A stretch of 27,334 nt of DNA from CAKSIN01 sp964423705 (GTDB taxonomy: Bacteria > Bacillota > Clostridia > UMGS1810), in NCBI GenBank assembly GCA_964423705.1, contig CAYRGA010000014.1, positions 1 through 27,334 on the forward strand, written 5' to 3'. Position 1 is the stretch's first letter; the number at the start of each line of letters is the position of its first letter. Positions 14,348-21,411 of the stretch are shown here, one piece after another. The translations under genes and the position numbers were made by a program. Below the pieces are notes generated by a model. The model searched no databases and was not told where the DNA came from. It worked only from the letters and a program-made list of their open reading frames with translations.

Positions 14348-15568
14348 TTAGATGTTGATAATTCGTTTTTTTGTATTTTTGGCAATAAGTTCGATTTCAC
14401 TGCGGCATTTCATTCCGCTTACGGCATCCGCCGCGGAAAGGTTACAGGCTGCGGCTGCCGCCGCAAATTCAAGCATTTGCATGGGTTCAAATCCTTTGTA
14501 AATACCGTACAGACAAGCTGCTGCATATGCATCTCCCGCACCGACGCTGCCCTTTATATAATCATCGGGTAATTCAAGTGAACCCGATGCGAAGAATCCA
14601 CGGTTTTTATCAAGTAAGAAGCCTGCCTCGGCGCAGTGAACGATGACCTTTTCTCTAACTCCGTATTCAAAAAATTTCTCCATGGTTCTTCTTATGTTCG
14701 GAATACAAATGCTGCCGTCATCGTTGCGCGGAGAAAGCCCTGATACGCGGCAGCTTTCAACTTCGTTAAGAATCACATAATCGCAGTATTTAAGCACAGG
14801 GACAATCTTGTCAATGAATCTGTCACTGTCCACGGAAACGGCATCTATAGAGGTTTTGATGCCTTTTTTGGAAATCGTGTCAAGAAGCCGTGCCATGCGG
14901 GTTTGGTATTCGCTATCTTCGCTGTCAAGTGCATCAAGCAGCAGTATGTAGCCTATATGAAATATTTGGCAGTCCAGGGATGAGATATCTATATCGTCTA
15001 TGTCAAAGGTGTTGTTTGTACCGCCGGTATAAAAGAAAGTGCGTTCTCCCGTCCTTTTGTCCGTCATAACAAGGTCGGATGCCGTTATGCCGTTTTCCTC
15101 CACTTTAATCCCGTCTGTATCGATTGCGTATTTTTTTAGCTGCGAAATCAAGTATCTTCCGTTTTCGTCGTTTCCTATTTTGGCGACCGCGCCGACAAAG
15201 ACGTCCGAATCGATTTTTGCCAAATTAATGGCTGTATTCGGTACGCAGCCGCCGACGGCATATGTCGTTGACAAAACCTTCGCCAGCATGTTCTTTTCGG
15301 GATATTTATCTAGAATATTGACAATGTCAACCAAAATATCGCCTGCGATTGTAATACCGCGCATATCACCCTTGAGCAGATAATCTACCGAAACCCCAAG
15401 TGCCTCAGATAAGGGTGAAAGCATTGTGATTTCGGGATATCCGCCTCCGCTTTCCCACTTACTTACGGTTTTGTTACTAACGTTAAGCTGTGCAGCAAGC
15501 TCGGATTGGGTCAGTCCGATTTTCTTTCTGAGTCGAGCGACGGTATGCCCGAAGCATTCCGTATTCAT
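14348..15568 (-). CDS. XRE-type HTH fused to PfkB-family sugar kinase
   Basis: 406 aa. An N-terminal HTH_3 domain (about 8-65; LTQSELAAQLNVSNKTVSKWE is the DNA-reading helix region) is joined to a ribokinase/PfkB domain (about 72-395). Kinase hallmarks are the opening ITIAGDILVD, GGCVPNTAINLAKI, and the ATP/anion-hole motif GSVGAGDAY with catalytic Asp346. I infer a dual regulator and kinase that senses its sugar and controls its own operon; PfkB proteins with other N-terminal HTH types are known in bacteria. The kinase substrate cannot be read, but the isomerase and aldolase downstream suggest a ketose. ATG 15568 was chosen for the GGGAGGG 6 nt upstream; the frame is open to 15601. A palindromic operator covers the promoter. 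Confidence 0.88.
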   Translation of the reverse strand: MNTECFGHTVARLRKKIGLTQSELAAQLNVSNKTVSKWESGGGYPEITMLSPLSEALGVSVDYLLKGDMRGITIAGDILVDIVNILDKYPEKNMLAKVLSTTYAVGGCVPNTAINLAKIDSDVFVGAVAKIGNDENGRYLISQLKKYAIDTDGIKVEENGITASDLVMTDKRTGERTFFYTGGTNNTFDIDDIDISSLDCQIFHIGYILLLDALDSEDSEYQTRMARLLDTISKKGIKTSIDAVSVDSDRFIDKIVPVLKYCDYVILNEVESCRVSGLSPRNDDGSICIPNIRRTMEKFFEYGVREKVIVHCAEAGFLLDKNRGFFASGSLELPDDYIKGSVGAGDAYAAACLYGIYKGFEPMQMLEFAAAAAACNLSAADAVSGMKCRSEIELIAKNTKKRIINI

Positions 15569-15606
15569 ATTATCCCTCCCTTTTTTATTTGATTTTACCA
15601 TAAAAA

Positions 15607-15634
15607 GAAGTATAAGTAAACCTACTTATACTTC
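15607..15634. promoter_or_regulatory. Operator palindrome 12-4-12 of the HTH-kinase operon
   Basis: GAAGTATAAGTA (15607-15618), spacer AACC, then its exact reverse complement TACTTATACTTC (15623-15634). It spans the -35 to -10 region of the minus-strand promoter, as expected for a dimeric HTH repressor site. The binding protein is most likely the adjacent XRE-PfkB fusion (inference). Confidence 0.8.
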
Positions 15635-15636
15635 AA
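15609..15636 (-). promoter_or_regulatory. Promoter of the HTH-kinase/isomerase/aldolase operon
   Basis: On the minus strand TTGAAG (15636-15631) and TATACT (15614-15609) are separated by 16 nt. Both hexamers overlap arms of the palindrome, so bound repressor would exclude RNA polymerase. The start would be near 15602, leaving a short leader before ATG 15568. Confidence 0.6.
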
Positions 15637-15659
15637 TTTCGGTGCGCTATTAATGAATT

Positions 15660-15678
15660 AATCTGCGTTTCGCAGACT
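15660..15678. other. Short hairpin in the spacer upstream of the HTH-kinase gene
   Basis: TCTGCG, a TTT loop and CGCAGA form a stem at 15662-15676, followed by CTGTTTTT on the + strand only. It gives no good terminator for the minus-strand EamA gene that ends at 15850. The rest of 15635-15849 is AT-rich with no gene or other clear signal apart from the AT palindrome AATTTTAAAATT. Confidence 0.35.
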
Positions 15679-15849
15679 GTTTTTAAGAATTTAATCAAGC
15701 ATTGAATTTTAAAATTTATCGCATTGAGGCTACTAAATTATTTGTTTTACTACGAACGAATACGGATTCTCGGAAACGCCGAAAGCAAACGGTGAGGTCG
15801 TATAATTGATAGCAAATAATAAAAGGCTATTTTATGTCAAACATAATAA

Positions 15850-16695
15850 TCAAAGCTTCAACAGAACAATGGCTGCGATGCCGAATATTACGGCGGCGAT
15901 ATGATTATACTTGAGCTTTTCTTTAAAGAGCATCCGCCCAAGCAGCAATGCACACAATATACTTCCGGCGGAAATGGCGGGAAACAGGACAGATGCATTT
16001 TCGTATTCGGCAAGCTTGAGCGTAAGATAGCCTACGCTGCCGTTTGAAAATCCGGCGATTAATGCATAGGGACTTTGTTTAACGGTCAGCTTTTTCGATG
16101 AACTTTTGAAATTAGCAATCAAAAATATTATGCTGCATATCAGGGTCGCAAAAAGCATAAATTCAAAGCTGTATGTCGGATGACAGTTGATTTGATACAG
16201 CTTTTGGATTACCGAACAAAAGCCGTTGCATAAAAAAGTCATTCCGACGTAAAAAAACCATTTCTTTGAAAATTTATCCGATGAATTGCCTTTATTTATA
16301 TTTAGCAAAATGCTCGACGTAAAAAGCAATACCAATCCAAAAGCATTAAATAAATTAAGGCTTTCGTGCAAAAAAACTATTCCGTACAAAACCGGTATCA
16401 GAACCGAAAAGGACACAAGCATGCTTGTGAGCGACATTGTACCCGTTGCCAATGCCATAAATCCGCAATATGTGGAAACGCAAAGCATAATTCCATAGAG
16501 CGAGCCATACAGCATTGCATCAAGGCTGTATTTGATTCCGCCGAAAAGTCCGATTATTGCAAAAAGTAAAAAAGCACCCGTGGTTTTAATAAGATTAAAC
16601 CCGGCCGAATTATCGTTTGTTTTACTGAAGAGCTTTGTTGATGCGGATTGAAGCGCAGTAAGTCCGACAATCAAAAAATAAATTAACAGTGTCAT
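15850..16695 (-). CDS. EamA/DMT-family membrane transporter
   Basis: 281 aa, about 10 membrane helices arranged as two EamA-like halves: the first up to about residue 130, then a hydrophilic stretch (NKGNSSDKFSKK) and the second half. Typical signatures are the SVLIPVLYGIVFLHESLNLFNAFGLVLL and LCALLLGRMLFKEKLKYNHIAAVI segments that end each half. The family exports or imports metabolites, amino acids or sugars; the substrate cannot be predicted. It starts 4 bases after the glycosidase stop, so the two form an operon and it may move the sugar released by, or feeding, that enzyme (inference). Confidence 0.88.
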   Translation of the reverse strand: MTLLIYFLIVGLTALQSASTKLFSKTNDNSAGFNLIKTTGAFLLFAIIGLFGGIKYSLDAMLYGSLYGIMLCVSTYCGFMALATGTMSLTSMLVSFSVLIPVLYGIVFLHESLNLFNAFGLVLLFTSSILLNINKGNSSDKFSKKWFFYVGMTFLCNGFCSVIQKLYQINCHPTYSFEFMLFATLICSIIFLIANFKSSSKKLTVKQSPYALIAGFSNGSVGYLTLKLAEYENASVLFPAISAGSILCALLLGRMLFKEKLKYNHIAAVIFGIAAIVLLKL

Positions 16696-16699
16696 TTTA

Positions 16700-18088
16700 T
16701 CATATCCATTCTACTTGATTTATTGACCAGCCGGCTTTTTCGTAATCATTGCCGACGGGATATACTTTTCTTAGAAGTGCGGCGGTTTTCGTGCTGTCAC
16801 AATGGTCAAAATTACCGTTGCTTCCCCAGCAGAGCTTTGCATTTTTTTCTATCTGGGGCATTCCTCTTGAAAGTGTGTGCCATGTGGTATGAATTAAGCC
16901 GATTAAATTTTCTCTTTTAACGGTTTCGGCACATGCTATTGATGAAGCATCGCTTCTGTCCCAAGGGCAAAGCATAACATCAAAGCCGGCATCCTTTAAT
17001 ATGAGAGATGTATCCACAGGTGCAGTGGTACACTCATATTGCCAATCGGCTGCAATGATATTTTTGTTAAGCAACGACATCACATAGTTTGCAGTGTCGA
17101 CATTCGGAGCACATGTGAACAAGCTTTTGTTTACAAAATTTTCTTTTTGGTATAAAAGCATATCAGCCCACATTATGGGTCGTTTTCCATGTGAAATGAT
17201 ATCGTCCGATACTTTGTTTATATATTCACACAAGGTATCGATTTGCGATTTTGTATAATCAAAGCCGTATGCCTCATCACAGCCTATGTGGAAATATTCT
17301 CCGTTTCCGCAAAGCTCAATGAGTTCACTGCGTATGCTGCATAAAAGCTTTTGCACAGCGGGATTTTCGATATTCCATCTCCAGCCATCCTCGCTGAACA
17401 GGTATTGGAGCTTTGGATTTTGATTTAAAACGACGTGCTTCCCATACATAACACGCGATTGCGATGCATGTCCCCAATGGTTAAACATCGGAATTATCTC
17501 CATGCCAAGGTCGCTTGCAAGGCGTACGAGAGGTTTTATTTCATCGCCGGTGAATGCATGCTGCCATGACAATTCCTCCAAGCATTTGAATTTGTACATA
17601 CCCCAAAATTCAAAGACAATGTGTGAATATTTAAGTGCTCCGCACAGCCGTATAAAACGCTCGGCTTGCCACAGTGTCGTTTCGGGGAAAAAGCAAAAGT
17701 GAATCATTCTGTTTTTAATGACGGGAGTTTCTTTAATTTCACAATAGGGTATAGTCGGTATTCCGTCTTTGTCGGGTGTGATTAAATCCAAAAGTGTCAT
17801 AAATGCATGTATGAGTGCTTTTTCACTTTCTGCGGCAAGATAAATGCCGTTCGGGTCAACGTTAATTGCATATGTGTGATTGTCAAGATGCGGTGTTGCG
17901 GCATCACCGACCGAAAAGAACAGCTCATCTGCATCAGATACTTCAAGTGTGGAGTATGTATAGGTAAAGCTATTCCAAAAATCTTTGAAAATCGTCTTAT
18001 TAAGTATGTGGCTTCCTTTAGCTTCGGTATGCTCGCTGAGTTTTAAAAAACCTTGCGCTTCTTTTGTATATTGATGTTCAAATATCAT
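16700..18088 (-). CDS. Glycoside hydrolase family 20-like (beta-N-acetylhexosaminidase type)
   Basis: 462 aa with no signal peptide, so probably cytoplasmic. An N-terminal GH20b-like region (about 1-120) precedes a TIM barrel. Barrel features include NRMIHFCFFPETTLWQAE, GMEIIPMFNHWGHASQ and the catalytic-type acidic pair Asp271-Glu272 in YFHIGCDEAYGF, followed by RPIMWADM and Trp-rich C-terminal segments. GH20 enzymes release terminal beta-linked GlcNAc/GalNAc or related sugars by substrate-assisted catalysis; specificity here is not known. ATG 18088 follows GGAGG closely; the frame is open to 18130, which precedes the ribosome binding site. It is transcribed divergently from an AraC regulator and sits directly before the EamA gene. 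Confidence 0.82.
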   Translation of the reverse strand: MIFEHQYTKEAQGFLKLSEHTEAKGSHILNKTIFKDFWNSFTYTYSTLEVSDADELFFSVGDAATPHLDNHTYAINVDPNGIYLAAESEKALIHAFMTLLDLITPDKDGIPTIPYCEIKETPVIKNRMIHFCFFPETTLWQAERFIRLCGALKYSHIVFEFWGMYKFKCLEELSWQHAFTGDEIKPLVRLASDLGMEIIPMFNHWGHASQSRVMYGKHVVLNQNPKLQYLFSEDGWRWNIENPAVQKLLCSIRSELIELCGNGEYFHIGCDEAYGFDYTKSQIDTLCEYINKVSDDIISHGKRPIMWADMLLYQKENFVNKSLFTCAPNVDTANYVMSLLNKNIIAADWQYECTTAPVDTSLILKDAGFDVMLCPWDRSDASSIACAETVKRENLIGLIHTTWHTLSRGMPQIEKNAKLCWGSNGNFDHCDSTKTAALLRKVYPVGNDYEKAGWSINQVEWI

Positions 18089-18201
18089 AAATTTTCCTCC
18101 GATAATGTTTTGACAGTGAGTTATAAGCATAAAACTATTTTTATTGCTAAATCAACAGTTAATTTGGGCTACCCTTTGAGTAAGTGTAGCTCTTACGGCT
18201 T

Positions 18202-18207
18202 ATTATA
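18202..18207 (-). promoter_or_regulatory. Candidate -10 box for the glycosidase operon
   Basis: TATAAT on the minus strand, about 115 nt before the GH20 start. No good -35 stands at 16-18 nt, so an activator, possibly the divergent AraC protein, may be needed (inference). Confidence 0.35.
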
Positions 18208-18271
18208 GTATTATTGGTAAAAAAATGCACCGTATTAATTATTCAAAAAGGTGGAATTATTAATCAAAATG

Positions 18272-18383
18272 TGTTATAATAAATACTGCAGAGATTCAAA
18301 AGCCATCGGCTTTTGTGCCGAGGTATTTATTGAAACGGTGTGAAGCATGCCGACTGCGGCTTGCACTTATGTTATAATAAATA
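18272..18383 (+). promoter_or_regulatory. Regulatory region of the AraC gene: repeated extended -10 and hairpin
   Basis: The 14-mer TGTTATAATAAATA occurs at 18272-18285 and again at 18370-18383. Both are extended -10 elements without good -35 boxes. Between them lies a perfect 8-bp hairpin, CAAAAGCC/GGCTTTTG (18297-18315), and a GCCG/CGGC hairpin near 18348-18360. Initiation at the second box would lose the ribosome binding site, so it may be a protein site or a decoy. No gene is seen in 18089-18395. Confidence 0.45.
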
Positions 18384-18395
18384 AGGGTGATAAAT

Positions 18396-19142
18396 ATGAT
18401 ATATGATTATGAAAAATTAAGTTTCCAAATTTTTACTGTCGGTGAATATGAGCATACGTGCGGTCACTATGCCGTCGCAGGACGGTCGTTTGCAGCACTT
18501 GGGTTCCGACTTTGCGGCAGTGGTAAATTTAAAATTAAAAATGAGGAATTTATTTCCGAAGCGGGCGACATTTTGTTTATAGCCGAAAATGAAAATTATG
18601 AGGTTGATTATGATGACGGGAAGAGTATTGTCATACATTTGACGGATTGCAATTATAAAAAAAGTGAAAATATAAGATTAAAAAATAATCAATTAATTAA
18701 GCTGATGTTTTTTGATATATATCAAAATTACGGCAATATCGGAAAATTTAATCATATTAAGTCACAGGTTTATAGCATTTTTCAAACGATAAATGATATG
18801 CTTGTACATGATGTGATGGACAGCATTGTCGAAAGCTGCACAATGTACATAAATGAGAATTTTCAGCGAAGTGACCTTTCACTGGATGAAATATGCCGTG
18901 CGGGAAGTACAAGCCATGCTACTCTTCTCAGAAAATTTCATGACTGTTATGGAATGTCTGTTAAGCAATATTTACTAAAAAAGCGGATTGAAAAGGTGCT
19001 CAGGCTGCTTGCCGAGGGCGAAAAGAATATCACTCAAATTTCGCAGTGCTGTGGATTTGATGACCCAAAATACATGTCAAAGGTTATAAAGAGAAGCTTT
19101 GGTAAGTCGCCACGGGAGCTGAAAAACAGTATGAGAAGATAA
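18396..19142 (+). CDS. AraC/XylS-family transcriptional regulator
   Basis: 248 aa. The N-terminal part (about 1-90) has a cupin-like sensor pattern (GDILFIAENENYEV). The C-terminal part (about 143-243) carries the double helix-turn-helix of HTH_18: LSLDEICRAGSTSHATLLRKF and then ITQISQCCGFDDPKYMSKVIK, closing with FGKSPRELK. Proteins of this type usually activate sugar genes when ligand binds the N-terminal domain. It is divergent from the GH20-EamA operon, its most likely target. ATG 18396 was chosen with AGGGTG upstream (GTG 18387 is inside that site). It is AT-richer at the start than neighbouring genes. Confidence 0.9.
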   Translation: MIYDYEKLSFQIFTVGEYEHTCGHYAVAGRSFAALGFRLCGSGKFKIKNEEFISEAGDILFIAENENYEVDYDDGKSIVIHLTDCNYKKSENIRLKNNQLIKLMFFDIYQNYGNIGKFNHIKSQVYSIFQTINDMLVHDVMDSIVESCTMYINENFQRSDLSLDEICRAGSTSHATLLRKFHDCYGMSVKQYLLKKRIEKVLRLLAEGEKNITQISQCCGFDDPKYMSKVIKRSFGKSPRELKNSMRR

Positions 19143-19175
19143 ATTCGTTATTCGTTTATCGTGCCGGAATTACAA

Positions 19176-19241
19176 AAACCTCCCGAGAAATTACGTTAAA
19201 TGCGGTTACTAAACCGCTTAAGCGTATACTGCGGGAGGTTT
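19176..19241. terminator. Large bidirectional terminator between the AraC and LTA-synthase-like genes
   Basis: The outer stem AAACCTCCCG (19176-19185) / CGGGAGGTTT (19232-19241) is perfect. An inner stem GCGGTT/AACCGC with an ACTA loop (19202-19217) is extended by TTAA/TTAA. On the minus strand the outer stem runs into TTTTT, a good terminator for the 21258-19273 gene. On the + strand it is followed by TTTGTTTG. The two-storey shape is unusual for a simple terminator. Confidence 0.65.
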
Positions 19242-19272
19242 GTTTGTCAAGCATTGAGCTTAAAATTAAAAA

Positions 19273-21258
19273 TTATTGCACTACATCTGCCAGTTGTACA
19301 TAATACGGTTCGGTTCGTCCGAGCTCGTATTTATCGCTGCATATTTGTGCGACATAAACTTCATCATCGGGATTTAACACGGTTTTCGACAGCATAAGTG
19401 TATTCGTGTCGATATAAGTCGCAGACACCTGCACATCATTTACGAACACCTTGCTTTTTTCGGTAAATCCGCTACCCTTTATACATGATGATGTTTCTCC
19501 GGCAGATGCCGATGTGATGTATATGGGGTCTATGCCGAATTTAATATCTGTTTTAGTGTGCGGATATGTGCCGTCGTACGCATAGTTTTGCCCGTAAAGC
19601 TCATCGTACATGAGCGCCTGTAGAGCATCGGAGTAATCCTCTTTTTCTCGGTAATATCTGTGAAGTCTGTTTATATATCCGCAGTTCAGACCCAAATCCT
19701 TCGTAAGCTTAGAGGAGAGCTGGTATGCATATAAATCTTCATCCGTTGATGAAAAACCGTAATTTGACCATATGACGTACTCTGTCTGGAACAGGTCTGC
19801 ATTGTCAAGTTCTTCCTTTGCTATGCTCATCGCCGGCAGATGGTCGCCGTACATTACCAATACGGTGGGTTCGTCGTAATTTGCCAAGGTATTTGTCAGC
19901 TCCAGTATAAATTCGTCCATTTCGTGGAGCTGGTTTATATAATATTCAAAGCCTATTTTATATTCGTCATCATCCATTCCGGACTGTACATATATGGTCT
20001 GTGTGTCGTCGATAACTTCTGTAGGATATTTACCGTGTCCCTGAACCGAGACTGCAAATACAAAGTCTTTGCCTTCGGTGGAGTTGAGGCACTTCATGAT
20101 TTCACCGGTAAGGATTTTATCCTTTGCCCAGTTTTTCGGATTGCGCTCAACGTCATGCATGTATTCCACCGGGGTGAATGTGTCAAAGCCCAAATTCGGA
20201 TAGTTTAAATTTCTGTCATAGAAAGTACCGGTGTGGTCGTGAATAGCGTGTGACGAATAACCGTAATTTTTAAGGTCAAAGCATATCGAGCTTGCGGTAT
20301 GTTTAAGCGTGATGGTTTTATAGGGGTACTCGCACGTGCCGAACATACCAACACTCATACCGGTCAAAAGCTCAAATTCCGCGTTGCAGGTGCCGCCGCC
20401 GAGCCCCGGTATCCTCAGAAAGCCCGATGCGCCCTCCTCCTTCATCCTTGTGAAATTTGGAATCGGGTCTTCGTTGTATACCACGTTTTTCATGTGCTTA
20501 ACATCGAAAAACGATTCAAGCTGAACATATACGATATTCGGCTCTACCGCCGGTGATTCAAAAACTTCGTCATCGATATCGTCGATAATCTGTTTTATGC
20601 GTTCTTCGCTGTAATTATCGGGCTTGTCAACACCGCGGTTGACAGCGCTGCTTGAAAAACAGTACGCGAAACCGTAATTTTTGTATGCTTCCGGAAGATT
20701 TGCGAAACATTCCGGGTTGCTGTAAATGTTGTATGAAGACCACATTGCCAGTATGCAAAGCAATACTGAAAAGCCGAAAAAGATTCCGGCGCTTTTATAG
20801 TTCGGTTTAACCTTCGGTGCAAATTTTAATACCAAAATACTCACTACTACAGCCAATACGACCAGTGATGAAATACTGACTATCTGAATCGGTTTGACGT
20901 AGGCATTCATTATATCCAATGCGGATTTTACTATTGAAAAATCAACCGCCGCAAGGGGAGTGTTTCGATAGGTGAGTATGACACTGTTCGTAACACCGAG
21001 AGCCGTCCATATCAATGCGACGATTGCCAATGCGAAATACCGTCGTTTAAAAAACAGACACAGCGATATCGTACAGAAAATTATCGTGAAATTCGATAAA
21101 AAATATCGTATATGGTATATCATAAATTCAAAACCACCGACAAAGGAATGGCGGCTCAGCATCTCTATAAACAAGGTCAGCAACCATGAAACAAGGATGC
21201 ACATTAAAAATCCTTTATGAAAAACACTTTTTAAAGTATTTATTATTTTTTCCTTCAT
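19273..21258 (-). CDS. LTA synthase/sulfatase-family membrane enzyme with C-terminal IPT/TIG-like domain
   Basis: 661 aa. About five N-terminal membrane helices (within 1-180) precede an extracellular alkaline-phosphatase-fold domain. Metal and nucleophile features of LtaS-type phosphoglycerol transferases are VYVQLESF (Glu248), GLGGGTCNAEFELLTG (Thr290 nucleophile), SSHAIHDHTGTFYDRN and VMYGDHLPAM. These enzymes move glycerol-phosphate from phosphatidylglycerol onto polymer or glycan acceptors. Residues from about 575 to 655 (GIDPIYITSASAGETSSCIKG onward) look like an extra beta-rich IPT/TIG-type domain absent from classical LtaS, so the acceptor may be a wall glycan. GGAGG lies 12 nt before the ATG. 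A promoter lies at 21361-21389. Confidence 0.88.
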   Translation of the reverse strand: MKEKIINTLKSVFHKGFLMCILVSWLLTLFIEMLSRHSFVGGFEFMIYHIRYFLSNFTIIFCTISLCLFFKRRYFALAIVALIWTALGVTNSVILTYRNTPLAAVDFSIVKSALDIMNAYVKPIQIVSISSLVVLAVVVSILVLKFAPKVKPNYKSAGIFFGFSVLLCILAMWSSYNIYSNPECFANLPEAYKNYGFAYCFSSSAVNRGVDKPDNYSEERIKQIIDDIDDEVFESPAVEPNIVYVQLESFFDVKHMKNVVYNEDPIPNFTRMKEEGASGFLRIPGLGGGTCNAEFELLTGMSVGMFGTCEYPYKTITLKHTASSICFDLKNYGYSSHAIHDHTGTFYDRNLNYPNLGFDTFTPVEYMHDVERNPKNWAKDKILTGEIMKCLNSTEGKDFVFAVSVQGHGKYPTEVIDDTQTIYVQSGMDDDEYKIGFEYYINQLHEMDEFILELTNTLANYDEPTVLVMYGDHLPAMSIAKEELDNADLFQTEYVIWSNYGFSSTDEDLYAYQLSSKLTKDLGLNCGYINRLHRYYREKEDYSDALQALMYDELYGQNYAYDGTYPHTKTDIKFGIDPIYITSASAGETSSCIKGSGFTEKSKVFVNDVQVSATYIDTNTLMLSKTVLNPDDEVYVAQICSDKYELGRTEPYYVQLADVVQ

Positions 21259-21280
21259 TACTTATCCATGCCTCCAAGCA

Positions 21281-21325
21281 AAAATAAAAAAACTGCCGAT
21301 TGCGGGCGTATCATGCCTGTACGGC
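21281..21325 (-). terminator. Possible terminator after the GH36-like gene
   Basis: On the minus strand GCCG ... CGGC (21325-21295), with an inner GGC/GCC pair, is followed by TTTTTTTATTTTT. The stem is imperfect. Because it lies downstream of the next gene's promoter it could act as an attenuator in that gene's leader. Confidence 0.4.
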
Positions 21326-21360
21326 TTGAACTACGTCACATTAAACACAATACGAAGTAA

Positions 21361-21389
21361 AGTATATCACAACAATAATTAATTTTCAA
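21361..21389 (-). promoter_or_regulatory. Sigma-A promoter of the LTA-synthase-like gene
   Basis: On the minus strand TTGAAA (21389-21384), a 17-nt spacer and TATACT (21366-21361). The leader would be about 95 nt. Confidence 0.65.
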
Positions 21390-21411
21390 GGAAAACATTT
21401 TATTTGTTGTG

